This document shows positions 19,903 through 28,128 of a DNA stretch of 64,000 nt, piece after piece. This stretch comes from Ralstonia pickettii (GTDB lineage: Bacteria > Pseudomonadota > Gammaproteobacteria > Burkholderiales > Burkholderiaceae). The translations under genes were made by a program, and so were the position numbers. The number at the start of each line of letters is the position of its first letter. Position 1 is the first letter of the stretch. The stretch is from positions 3,224,001 through 3,288,000 of the forward strand of contig NZ_CP104381.1 in the NCBI RefSeq assembly GCF_030582395.1, given 5' to 3'. The notes under the pieces are model-generated. The model was not told where the DNA came from. It searched no databases and saw only the letters and a program-made list of their open reading frames with translations.

Positions 19903-20907
19903 TCAACGTCGCAGCCAGGGCACACGCGCCGAAATTTCGCCCATGATGCCGCGGCGGAAGGTCAGCACGCAGATCACGAAGATCGCGCCCGTGACCGTGG
20001 TGACCGATTCGCCGAGGATATTGAAGCCGTCGATGCCGGTGGCGCCGGCCAGGAAGCTGCCGATGTCGCCGAGCTTGTTTTCCAGTGCAATCACCAGCGC
20101 CGCGCCCAGCAGCGGGCCGGACAGGATACCGAGGCCGCCCACCAGCGTCATCAGGATGACTGAGCCGGACATCGACCAGTGCACGTCGGTGAGCGTCTCG
20201 AAACCGAGCACCAGGGTCTTGAGCGAACCGGCCAGGCCCGTCAGCGCCGCCGACAGCACGAAGGCCAGCAGCTTGAAGCGATCGGTGTCGTAGCCGAGGG
20301 ACGTGGCGCGCGGCTCGTTCTCCTTGATGGCCTTGAGGATCTGCCCGAACGGCGAATGGATCGTGCGCACGATCAGCAGGAACGCCGCGACCACGATCAC
20401 GAGCACCACGTAGTACAGCGTCAGGTCCGACGACAGATCCACCACGCCGAACAGCTTGCCGCGCGGCACGCCTTGCAGGCCGTCTTCACCGCCCGTGAAC
20501 GGCACCTGCAGGCAGAAGAAGTACAGCATCTGCGCCAGCGCCAGCGTGATCATCGCAAAGTAGATGCCCTGACGGCGGATGGCGAGCAGGCCCACGATCA
20601 GGCCGATGAACGCGCCGGCTGCGGTGCCGGCCAGCAGGCCAAGCTCCGGCGTGACGTGCAAGTCGCGCATCATGTAGCCGGCCACGTAGCCCGCGCCGCC
20701 AAAGAAGGCCGCATGCCCGAACGACAGCAGCCCCGTGTAGCCCAGCAGCAGGTTGAACGCGGAGGCAAACAGTGCGAAGCACAGCAGCTTGGCAACGAAC
20801 ACCGGATACGCGCCCACCAGCGGCGCGGCAATCAGCGCCACCAGCAGCAGGGCGTACAGGACGTATTTGAAGGAGGAAGAGTTGGTCATGTTGGCCGCGC
20901 CGCTCAT
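19903..20907 (-). CDS. livM: Branched-chain amino-acid ABC transporter permease LivM
   Basis: This is the second membrane subunit of the LIV-type importer, 334 aa with about ten hydrophobic segments. SAFNLLLGYTGLLSFGHAAFFGGAGYVAGYMM is the LivM signature, and TIHSPFGQILKAIKENEPRATSLGYDTDRFKLLAFVLSAALTGLAGSL is the EAA-like loop contacting the ATPase. The start ATG overlaps the livH stop as ATGA, which supports MSGAAN as the true N-terminus over the ATG six codons later. It is the last gene of the operon. Confidence 0.95.
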   Translation of the reverse strand: MSGAANMTNSSSFKYVLYALLLVALIAAPLVGAYPVFVAKLLCFALFASAFNLLLGYTGLLSFGHAAFFGGAGYVAGYMMRDLHVTPELGLLAGTAAGAFIGLIVGLLAIRRQGIYFAMITLALAQMLYFFCLQVPFTGGEDGLQGVPRGKLFGVVDLSSDLTLYYVVLVIVVAAFLLIVRTIHSPFGQILKAIKENEPRATSLGYDTDRFKLLAFVLSAALTGLAGSLKTLVLGFETLTDVHWSMSGSVILMTLVGGLGILSGPLLGAALVIALENKLGDIGSFLAGATGIDGFNILGESVTTVTGAIFVICVLTFRRGIMGEISARVPWLRR

Positions 20908-21788
20908 TTCTCTTTACCGAACAGGCCCGCCGGACGCACCAGCAGCACCAGCACCATGATCACGAACACCACGGTGGCCGACGCCTGTGGATAAAACACC
21001 TTGGTCAGCCCCTCGATCACACCCAGGCCCAGGCCGGTGACGATCGAACCGAGAATCGACCCCATGCCGCCGATCACCACCACCGCAAACACGGTGATGA
21101 TCATGCTCTGCCCCATCAGCGGCGAGATCTGGATGACCGGTGCCGCCAGCACGCCCGCAAACGCCGCCAGCGCCACGCCAAAACCGTAGGTGAGCGTGAC
21201 CATCAGCGGCACGTTCACGCCAAAGGCTTCGACCAGCTTCGGGTTCTCGGTGCCGGCGCGCAGGTAGGCGCCCAGCTTCGTCTTCTCGATCATGAACCAC
21301 GTGGCGAAGCACACCGCCAGCGACGCCACCACCACCCACGCGCGATAGTTGGGCAGCATCATGAAGCCGAGGTCGGTGGCACCCTGCAGCAGTTGGGGCG
21401 TGTCATATGGCAAGCCAGACACACCGTAGATGGCGCGGAACACGCCTTCGATGACGAGCGTCACGCCCAGCGTGAGCAGCAGGCCGTAGAGATGATCAAG
21501 CTTGTAGATGAACCGCAGCAGCGTGCGTTCGATCACCACGCCCAGCAGGCCGATCGCCAGCGGCGACAGCACCAGCATCGCCCAGTACGGCACGCCCAGA
21601 TACGAGAAGCCCATCCAGGTGAGCACCGCGCCCAGCATGAACAGCGCCCCGTGCGCAAAATTGATGACGTTGAGCAGCCCGAAGATGACCGCAAGGCCGA
21701 GGCTCAACATCGCATAGAAGGAACCGTTGACCAGGCCCAGCAGCAGCTGGCTGAGCATGGCCGGTAGCGGAACGCCGAAGATTTCCAT
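20904..21788 (-). CDS. livH: Branched-chain amino-acid ABC transporter permease LivH
   Basis: This is the first membrane subunit of the LIV-type importer, 294 aa. LVNGSFYAMLSLGLAVIFGLLNVINFAHGALFMLGA is the classic LivH N-terminal signature. The EAA-like segment is KTKLGAYLRAGTENPKLVEAFGVNVPLMVTLTYGFGVALAAFAGVLAAP. It ends VLLVRPAGLFGKEK, also typical. It lies 83 bp downstream of the binding-protein gene and overlaps livM by 4 bp. Confidence 0.95.
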   Translation of the reverse strand: MEIFGVPLPAMLSQLLLGLVNGSFYAMLSLGLAVIFGLLNVINFAHGALFMLGAVLTWMGFSYLGVPYWAMLVLSPLAIGLLGVVIERTLLRFIYKLDHLYGLLLTLGVTLVIEGVFRAIYGVSGLPYDTPQLLQGATDLGFMMLPNYRAWVVVASLAVCFATWFMIEKTKLGAYLRAGTENPKLVEAFGVNVPLMVTLTYGFGVALAAFAGVLAAPVIQISPLMGQSMIITVFAVVVIGGMGSILGSIVTGLGLGVIEGLTKVFYPQASATVVFVIMVLVLLVRPAGLFGKEK

Positions 21789-21871
21789 CGCGGTCAGGAA
21801 GAGAACACCACACCAACAACGTTGATGACGCCGCCATCCACACGGACGGCGGCGCCGGATTGCCTACGCTT

Positions 21872-23080
21872 TTACTTCTTCATCAGCAAGCACTTCGACT
21901 CGGCCGGCGTGGTGAAAGCCTGCTCGCCCGGGATCGTCGCCACGACCTTCAGGTAGTCCCACGGCTTCTTCGATTCGGCCGGCGACTTCACCTGCAGCAG
22001 GTACATGTCGTGGATGGCACGGCCGTCCTGGCGGATGGTGCCCTTCGTGTAGAAGTCGTCGATCTTGGTCTTCTTGAGCTGCGCGATGACCTTGTCCGGA
22101 TCATCCGTGCCAGCAGCCGCCACCGCCTTGATGTAGTTCGACACTGCCGAGTAATCCGCCGCCTGCAGGCTGCTCGGCATCTTCTTCATCTTCATGAAGT
22201 AGCGGTTGGCGAACTTGCGCGTGGCGTCGTTCATGTCCCAGTACCAACTGTCGGTCATCAGCAGGCCTTCGGCCGTCTGCAGGCCCAGGCTATGCACGTC
22301 GTTGATGAACATCAGCAGGCCCGCGATCTTCATCGTCTTGGTGATGCCGAATTCCTTGGCTGCCTTGATCGAGTTGATCGTGTCGCCACCGGCATTGGCC
22401 AGGCCCAGGATCTGCGCCTTGGACGACTGCGCCTGCAGCAGGTACGACGAGAAGTCCGACGCCGACAGCGGGTGCTTGACCGAACCCACCACCGTGCCGC
22501 CGTTGGCCTTGACCACGGCGGTCGTGTCGTTCTCCAGCGAATGACCGAAGGCGTAATCAGCGGTCAGGAAGAACCACGACTTGCCGCCCTGCTTGACCAC
22601 CGCGCTGCCCGTGCCCTTGGCCAGCGCCACGGTGTCGTACGCATAGTGGATCGTGTACGGCGTGCACTCTTCGTTGGTCAGGCGTGCGGTGCCGGCCCCG
22701 ATGTCGATGAACACGCGCTTCTTCTCAGCAGCCACCTTGTTCATGGCCAGGCCGGTGGCGGAGTTCGTGCCGCCCAGCAGCATGTCCAGGCCTTGCTGGT
22801 CCATCCACTCGCGCGCCTTCGAAGCAGCAATGTCGGCCTTGTTCTGGTGGTCCGCCGTCACGAGTTCGATCGGCTTGCCCAGCACCTTGCCGCCCGCATC
22901 CTCGATCGCCATCTTGACCGCCTCGACACCGCCCTGCCCGTCGATGTCGGCATACAGACCCGACAGATCGGTGATGTAGCCGATCTTCACCTTGTCGCCG
23001 CTCACCTGCGCATGCGCGCCGAAAGCAGCCGCGCCCAGTCCTACCGCCATCAATGCACCAGCCAGCTTCTTGAGTGTCAT
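21872..23080 (-). CDS. livK: Branched-chain amino-acid ABC transporter substrate-binding protein
   Basis: This is a periplasmic receptor of 402 aa from MTLKKLAGALMAVGLGAAAFGAHAQ, a clear signal peptide cleaved after AHA. The start has CAGGAGAC upstream; the frame extends 19 codons further without a ribosome-binding site. The mature protein begins VSGDKVKIGYITDLSGLYADIDGQGG and contains LLGGTNSATGLAMNKVAAEKKRVFIDIG, as in Peripla_BP_6 proteins. It lies between the ATPase and permease genes of one liv operon. Related receptors bind branched-chain amino acids or aromatic acids, so the ligand is not fixed. Confidence 0.92.
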   Translation of the reverse strand: MTLKKLAGALMAVGLGAAAFGAHAQVSGDKVKIGYITDLSGLYADIDGQGGVEAVKMAIEDAGGKVLGKPIELVTADHQNKADIAASKAREWMDQQGLDMLLGGTNSATGLAMNKVAAEKKRVFIDIGAGTARLTNEECTPYTIHYAYDTVALAKGTGSAVVKQGGKSWFFLTADYAFGHSLENDTTAVVKANGGTVVGSVKHPLSASDFSSYLLQAQSSKAQILGLANAGGDTINSIKAAKEFGITKTMKIAGLLMFINDVHSLGLQTAEGLLMTDSWYWDMNDATRKFANRYFMKMKKMPSSLQAADYSAVSNYIKAVAAAGTDDPDKVIAQLKKTKIDDFYTKGTIRQDGRAIHDMYLLQVKSPAESKKPWDYLKVVATIPGEQAFTTPAESKCLLMKK

Positions 23081-23155
23081 GGTCTTGTCTCCTGTGTCGT
23101 GCGCGCCGCGGATCACGCTGGCGCATGGGTCTTGCAAGTCGATCGGGAAAACGTC

Positions 23156-23896
23156 TTACACGCCGAGCAGTTCGTGCAGCACCGGCATCTTGTCCTGCAG
23201 TTGCGCCGCCTCGAAACGCTCGACGATGCGGCCGTGTTCCATCACATAAAAGCGATCTGCCAGCGGCGCGGCAAAGCGGAAGTTCTGCTCCACCATCACC
23301 ACCGTGTAGCCGCGCTTCTTGAGCATCAGGATCATGCGGGCCAGCGCCTGCACGATCACCGGCGCAAGGCCCTCGGAAATCTCGTCGAGCAGCAACAGGT
23401 TGGCACCCGTGCGCAGGATGCGTCCGACCGCCAGCATCTGCTGCTCGCCGCCCGACAAGCGCGTGCCCTGGCTCTGGCGCCGCTCGGCCAGGTTCGGGAA
23501 CATCTCGTAGATTTCTTCGATGCTCATGCCGGCATTGCCGGTCTTGGCCACCTGGCCCTTCAGTACCGGCGGCAGCATCAGGTTTTCTTCGCACGAGAGG
23601 CTCGAGAAGATGCCGCGCTCTTCGGGGCAGTACCCGATGCCGCAGTGGGCGATCTTGTGCGTGGGCAGGTCGATCGTTTCCACGCCCTGGCCGCTTGCGT
23701 CATGCACGACGATGGAGCCCTTGCGCGTGCCCACCAGGCCCATGATGGCGCGCAGCGTGGTGGTGCGGCCCGCGCCGTTGCGGCCGAGCAGCGTGACCAC
23801 CTCGCCGCGGTTCACGGTCAGGTCGACACCATGCAGGATGTGCGATTCGCCGTACCAGGCGTGCAGGTCCTTGATCTGGAGCGCGGGCGTGCTCAT
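23156..23896 (-). CDS. livF: Branched-chain amino-acid ABC transporter ATPase LivF
   Basis: This is one of the two ATPases of the importer, 246 aa from MSTPALQIKDLHAWYGESHILHGV. The Walker A region reads GRNGAGRTT at residues 38-46, so the usual lysine is arginine (Arg44). The signature RLSGGEQQML and the Walker B LLLLDEISEGLAP are intact, with MVEQN in the H-loop region. The frame upstream to 23950 has no ribosome-binding site. It lies 111 bp downstream of livG and upstream of the binding-protein gene. The K-to-R change is noted as a separate finding. Confidence 0.94.
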   Translation of the reverse strand: MSTPALQIKDLHAWYGESHILHGVDLTVNRGEVVTLLGRNGAGRTTTLRAIMGLVGTRKGSIVVHDASGQGVETIDLPTHKIAHCGIGYCPEERGIFSSLSCEENLMLPPVLKGQVAKTGNAGMSIEEIYEMFPNLAERRQSQGTRLSGGEQQMLAVGRILRTGANLLLLDEISEGLAPVIVQALARMILMLKKRGYTVVMVEQNFRFAAPLADRFYVMEHGRIVERFEAAQLQDKMPVLHELLGV

Positions 23897-24007
23897 GCAG
23901 TGTTCTCGTGTGTTCGGGTCTAGCGTTCGCTTACGTTTGATGCGCGGCATGCCGCCGCGCCGCGTGATCGATCAGCGCCGATCAGTGGCCTCAACAGCCT
24001 CAATGGC

Positions 24008-24778
24008 CTAATGGCCTTCCAGCGCCGCATCGGCGGTGCCCATATAGGCTTCCATCACCTGCGGGTTCTTCGAGACGTCTTCGTACGGGCCTTCGGCCAG
24101 GATCTGGCCGCGCTGCAGCACCGTGATCTTGTCGGCGATGGACGAGACCACGTTCATGTTGTGTTCCACCATCAGGATGGTGCGGCCCTGCGCGACGCGC
24201 TTGATCAGCTCCGTCACGCGGTCCACATCTTCGTGGCCCATGCCCTGCGTGGGCTCGTCGAGCAGCATCAGCTCGGGCTCCATCGCCAGCGTGGTGGCAA
24301 TCTCCAGTGCGCGCTTGCGGCCGTAGGGCAGCTCCACCGTCACGGTGTGCGCAAACTCCGTCAGCCCCACCTGTTCGAGCAGCTCCATCGCCCGCGCATT
24401 CAGCGTGTTGAGAGACTGCTCGCTACGCCAGAACGCGTACGCCGTACCAAGCTGCCGCTGCAGCCCGACGCGAACGTTTTCCATCACCGTCAGATGCGGA
24501 AACACGGCGGAGATCTGAAACGAGCGGATCACGCCGCGGCGCGCAATCTGTGCCGGCTTCTCCGACGTGATATCGACGCCATTGAACAGGATCGTGCCGC
24601 GCGTGGGCACCAGGAATTTGGTCAGCAGGTTGAAACAGGTCGTCTTGCCGGCACCGTTCGGGCCGATGAGCGCATGGATGGACCCACGCTGCACGCGCAG
24701 GTTGACGTCGGACACGGCGGTAAAGCCCTTGAAGCCCTTGGTCAGTCCGCGCGTTTCGAGAATGATGTCCTGCGCCAT
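24008..24778 (-). CDS. livG: Branched-chain amino-acid ABC transporter ATPase LivG
   Basis: This is the second ATPase of the importer, 256 aa from MAQDIILETRGLTKGFKGFTAVSDVNL, preceded by AGAGGGAA. The Walker A IGPNGAGKTTCFNLL is canonical. VIRSFQISAVFPHLTVMENV is the LivG-type Q-loop. PYGRKRALEIATTLAMEPELMLLDEPTQGMG carries the signature and Walker B, and the H-loop is MVEHNM. It is the first gene of the livGFKHM cluster; the 244-bp gap to its right probably carries the promoter. Confidence 0.95.
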   Translation of the reverse strand: MAQDIILETRGLTKGFKGFTAVSDVNLRVQRGSIHALIGPNGAGKTTCFNLLTKFLVPTRGTILFNGVDITSEKPAQIARRGVIRSFQISAVFPHLTVMENVRVGLQRQLGTAYAFWRSEQSLNTLNARAMELLEQVGLTEFAHTVTVELPYGRKRALEIATTLAMEPELMLLDEPTQGMGHEDVDRVTELIKRVAQGRTILMVEHNMNVVSSIADKITVLQRGQILAEGPYEDVSKNPQVMEAYMGTADAALEGH

Positions 24779-25022
24779 GATTCCCTCTGGTCTCCCGCCC
24801 TTTTTATGGTGCGGATGATTGTCAACGGCTGTTGCGTTGCAAAACATCGGGGTTTTTACCGAGTCGATTACACCCCGCTTACGCGCCGGAAACCCGCACC
24901 AGTATTAGCTTTCTGCCCCACATGGGGGTGATACGTAGAGTTACCTATGGGGGCAATGCCGATTGCGTATCCAGTGGACACGGGCGGTGTGTCATGCCCG
25001 TGTCATCGCGTCGGAACCGGCG

Positions 25023-26657
25023 TCAGGCTGGCACGGCCTCACCGCGCGCGCGGGCCTTGCGCGCGGCACGGATCATCTCGCTCGCCTTCTCCGCAATCAT
25101 GATCGTCGGCGAGTTGGTGTTGCCCGAGGTAATCGTCGGCATGACGGACGCGTCCACCACCCGCAGGCCGTCAATGCCGCGCACGCGCAGCTGCGCATCG
25201 ACCACGGCGTTTGCGTCATCGGCGCGCCCCATGCGGCACGTACCGACCGGGTGGAAGATGGTCGTGCCGATTTCTCCGGCGGCGCGGGCGAGTTCTTCGT
25301 CGGTTTGAAACGCCGCGCCGGGCAGGTACTCCTCCGGCTTGTATTGCGCCAAGGCCGGTTGCGCGACGATGCGGCGCGTGAGCCGCAGCGAATCGGCCGC
25401 GACCTTGCGGTCTTCCTCGGTCGACAAGTAGTTCGGCGCGATGGTCGGTGCCGCAAACGGATCGGCGGACGTGACATGCACCGTGCCGCGCGAAGTCGGC
25501 CGCAGGTTGCACACACTCGCGGTAAACGCATTGAACGCGTGCAGCGGATCGCCGAACTTGTCGAGCGAAAGCGGCTGCACGTGATACTCCACATCGGGGC
25601 GCGACACGTGCGGGTTCGAGCGCGCGAACAGGCCCAGCTGCGACGGCGCCATGCTCATCGGCCCGCTCTGATTGAATGCGTATTGCATGCCGATGAGGGC
25701 CTTGCCCCACCAGTTGGAGGCGCGTGTATTGAGCGTGGGTACGCCGTTCACTTTGACCACGCTGCGCAGCTGCAGGTGATCCTGCAGGTTTTCTCCGACG
25801 CCCGGCAGCGCCTGGCGCACCGGAATGCCGAGCGCCTGCAAACGCTCCGGCTGGCCGATCCCCGCCAGCTCCAGCAATTGCGGCGAGTTGATCGCGCCGG
25901 CCGACAGGATCACCTCTTCGCGCGCGGCCACGGTGTAGTCCTGCCCTGCGCCGCGATAGGTCACGCCGGTGCAGCGCTTGCCGTCAAACGTCAGCGCCCG
26001 CACCTGCGCGCCCGTCACGATGGTCAGGTTCGGCCGCTGCGATGCCGGGCGCAGAAAGCCCTTGGCCGTGTTCCAGCGGATGCCGCGCTTCTGGTTGACC
26101 TCGAAGTAGCCGACGCCGAAGTTGTCGCCACGGTTGAAGTCGCTCGTGCGCGGAATGCCCGCCTGCACGGCCGCTTCGATGAATGTCTCGAGCACCTGCC
26201 AATGCAGGCGTTGCGGCTCGACGCGCCATTCGCCGTTGGCGCCGTGCCATTCGTTGGCACCGCCGTGGTGGTTTTCGCTGGCCTTGAAGAGCGGCAGCAC
26301 CGCATCCCATTTCCATGAATCGTCGCCGGTGATGGCGGCCCAGCCGTCGTAGTCCTCGCGCTGGCCCCGCATATAGATCATGCCGTTGATCGACGAGCAG
26401 CCTCCCAGCACACGGCCGCGTGGGTAGCCGAGCGAGCGGCCGTTCAGCCCGGGCTCTTCGCGCGTGCGATACAACCAATCGGTGCGCGGATTGCCGATGC
26501 AATACAGGTAGCCGACGGGGATGTGGATCCAGTGGTAATCGTCCTTGCCGCCCGCTTCGAGCAGCAGGACGGAAACGTCGGGGTCGCGGGTCAGCCGGTT
26601 GGCGAGGACGCAGCCGGCGGAGCCTGCGCCGATGATGATGTAGTCGTAGGTATCCAT
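25023..26657 (-). CDS. GMC-family FAD oxidoreductase (choline/alcohol dehydrogenase-like)
   Basis: This is a 544-aa flavoenzyme. Its N-terminal MDTYDYIIIGAGSAGCVLANRLTRDPDVSVLLLEAG gives the FAD-binding GAGSAG motif. GMC signatures follow: RGRVLGGCSSINGMIYMRGQREDYDGW and SAGAINSPQLLELAGIG. The C-terminal catalytic histidine lies in TTIFHPVGTCRMG, with an asparagine in SGNTNSPTIMIAEKASEMIR. It could oxidise choline or another alcohol; no betaine-aldehyde dehydrogenase (betB) or betI lies beside it, so BetA function is not supported by context. It starts after CGGAGAC. Confidence 0.92.
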   Translation of the reverse strand: MDTYDYIIIGAGSAGCVLANRLTRDPDVSVLLLEAGGKDDYHWIHIPVGYLYCIGNPRTDWLYRTREEPGLNGRSLGYPRGRVLGGCSSINGMIYMRGQREDYDGWAAITGDDSWKWDAVLPLFKASENHHGGANEWHGANGEWRVEPQRLHWQVLETFIEAAVQAGIPRTSDFNRGDNFGVGYFEVNQKRGIRWNTAKGFLRPASQRPNLTIVTGAQVRALTFDGKRCTGVTYRGAGQDYTVAAREEVILSAGAINSPQLLELAGIGQPERLQALGIPVRQALPGVGENLQDHLQLRSVVKVNGVPTLNTRASNWWGKALIGMQYAFNQSGPMSMAPSQLGLFARSNPHVSRPDVEYHVQPLSLDKFGDPLHAFNAFTASVCNLRPTSRGTVHVTSADPFAAPTIAPNYLSTEEDRKVAADSLRLTRRIVAQPALAQYKPEEYLPGAAFQTDEELARAAGEIGTTIFHPVGTCRMGRADDANAVVDAQLRVRGIDGLRVVDASVMPTITSGNTNSPTIMIAEKASEMIRAARKARARGEAVPA

Positions 26658-26724
26658 GTCTCCGTGCTTCTTTTCCTTGGTGTTATTGGTTTTTATTGTT
26701 GTGGTGCAACCAATTCACTTCAAA

Positions 26725-27594
26725 TCAAATCCGCGAAGCCAGCCACTCCGTCATCTTTCCAAACACCTCGCTACGCAGCGGCTCGGCTTCGTTGAAGATC
26801 TCGTGATACCCGTTGTCGAACCACGCCAAGGTCCGCAAATCTTCCGGCGCATTCGCATAGAAATCCCGGCTGCCTGACGGATCGACAATCGAATCCGCGC
26901 CACCGGCCATCAGCAGCATCGGCGCTTCGAGGCGAGGCGCATCCTGCTGCGCCTGCGTGATCGCATTGAGCATGAATTCGAGCAGCGACGCACTGATCGT
27001 GCCCTGCACCAGCGGGTCTGCGCGATAGGCGGCGGCGATGCTCGGGTCATGCGAGAGCTTGGCCGGGTCCACCGGATTGGGCACCGCCAGCTTGGGCGCC
27101 AGCGCAGACAGGAGGCCACGCACGATCCCCGCTCCGGGCGGCAATTTCACTCGCAGCGCAGGCGATGACAGCAGCACGCCCCGCACGGGCCGGATACGCG
27201 CGGTGGTAAAGCGCGCGACGATCAACCCGCCCATGCTGTGGCCGAGCACGAACGGCATCTCGTGCCATTCGGCGACGACGGCATCGACGATTTCTGCAAG
27301 ATCGGTGAGGTAGTTGTCTTGCGCGTCGAGCGCCATGCGCGGGCCGCCGCTCTTGCCGTGGCCCCGCAGGTCGAAGGCACGTACGCGCAAGCCCAGGTTG
27401 GTGAGCACCTTGGCCACATGCGGATAACGGCCGCTGTGTTCGGCCATGCCGTGAACCAGGATGACGGTGCCGCGCGGCTCACCGGTGTCCGGCGCGGGCA
27501 ACCAGGTGCGGACCAGCAGTTCAGTGCCGTCCTTCATGCGCTGGCGGGTTTCCAGTGCTTGATGGGCAGTGACCTGCGCGGGGGCTTGCGTCAT
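26725..27594 (-). CDS. Alpha/beta hydrolase (monoacylglycerol lipase-like)
   Basis: This is a 289-aa serine hydrolase. TVILVHGMAEHSGRYPHVAKVLTNLGLRVRAFDLRGHGKSGG supplies the oxyanion HG motif and the monoglyceride-lipase-like block. The nucleophile is in VLGHSMGGLIVAR. The acid is probably the aspartate of GGADSIVDPSGSRDFY and the histidine that of FDNGYHEIFNEAE. It has no signal peptide, so it is cytoplasmic. AAGGAGGAG precedes the start. It is 67 bp downstream of the GMC gene on the right-hand reading and is not obviously linked to it in function. Confidence 0.9.
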   Translation of the reverse strand: MTQAPAQVTAHQALETRQRMKDGTELLVRTWLPAPDTGEPRGTVILVHGMAEHSGRYPHVAKVLTNLGLRVRAFDLRGHGKSGGPRMALDAQDNYLTDLAEIVDAVVAEWHEMPFVLGHSMGGLIVARFTTARIRPVRGVLLSSPALRVKLPPGAGIVRGLLSALAPKLAVPNPVDPAKLSHDPSIAAAYRADPLVQGTISASLLEFMLNAITQAQQDAPRLEAPMLLMAGGADSIVDPSGSRDFYANAPEDLRTLAWFDNGYHEIFNEAEPLRSEVFGKMTEWLASRI

Positions 27595-27669
27595 CGGCGT
27601 CTCCTCCTTGGGTTGCCAGATTGTGGCATAGACGCCGCCCGCCGCAATGCGCGTCAGTCGCGCGGCCTG

Positions 27670-28128
27670 TCAGAGACAGCAGGCGTCGGAGCCGCCGGCC
27701 TCCCCGCCCTCGCCAGCCACGCTCTGGAGGATCGGGCAATCGGGGCGATCATCGCCGTGGCACGCATTGGCGAGCGTCATGAGCGTGTCGCGCATGGTCT
27801 GCAGCTCGCTGATGCGCGCGTCGAGATCCGCCACGTGGCGCAGGGTGACGGCCTTCACATCGGCGCTGGCCCGTTCGCGATCGTTCCACAACGACAGCAG
27901 CGTGCGGATTTCCTCCAGCGCGAAACCCAGCGAGCGCGACCTGTGGATAAAGCGCAGCACATGCAACGCCCGCGCGTCGTACATGCGGTAGTTGCCTTCG
28001 GTGCGCGGACTCGGCGGCAGCAGGCCGATGCTTTCGTAGTACCGGATCATCTTGGCCGACACGCCACTGGTCTTTGCGGCCTCGCCAATGTTGACGGGGC
28101 CTTTGTCGATCAGATCGGTGCGCGTCAT
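27670..28128 (-). CDS. cueR: CueR-type copper-responsive MerR regulator
   Basis: This is a MerR-family activator of 152 aa. The winged HTH ([39 protein letters not shown], residues 12-50) is diagnostic. The metal loop contains Cys123 and Cys131 (C-x7-C, ending PDCPIL), the pattern of CueR for Cu(I), Ag(I) and Au(I). The C-terminus ends in ACCL, an extra cysteine pair that may add metal binding. Its ATG overlaps the copA stop (ATGA), so it is translated with copA and would regulate its own operon through the 19-bp-spacer promoter at 30377-30407. Confidence 0.93.
   Translation of the reverse strand: MTRTDLIDKGPVNIGEAAKTSGVSAKMIRYYESIGLLPPSPRTEGNYRMYDARALHVLRFIHRSRSLGFALEEIRTLLSLWNDRERASADVKAVTLRHVADLDARISELQTMRDTLMTLANACHGDDRPDCPILQSVAGEGGEAGGSDACCL

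Noticed and set aside
20986..20994. Single DnaA-box match TGTGGATAA in livH
   Set aside because: It is an isolated site in a coding sequence; similar single sites at 27942-27950 (cueR) and 33674-33682 (Lrp) look like chance or codon use, unlike the cluster at 38.9 kb.
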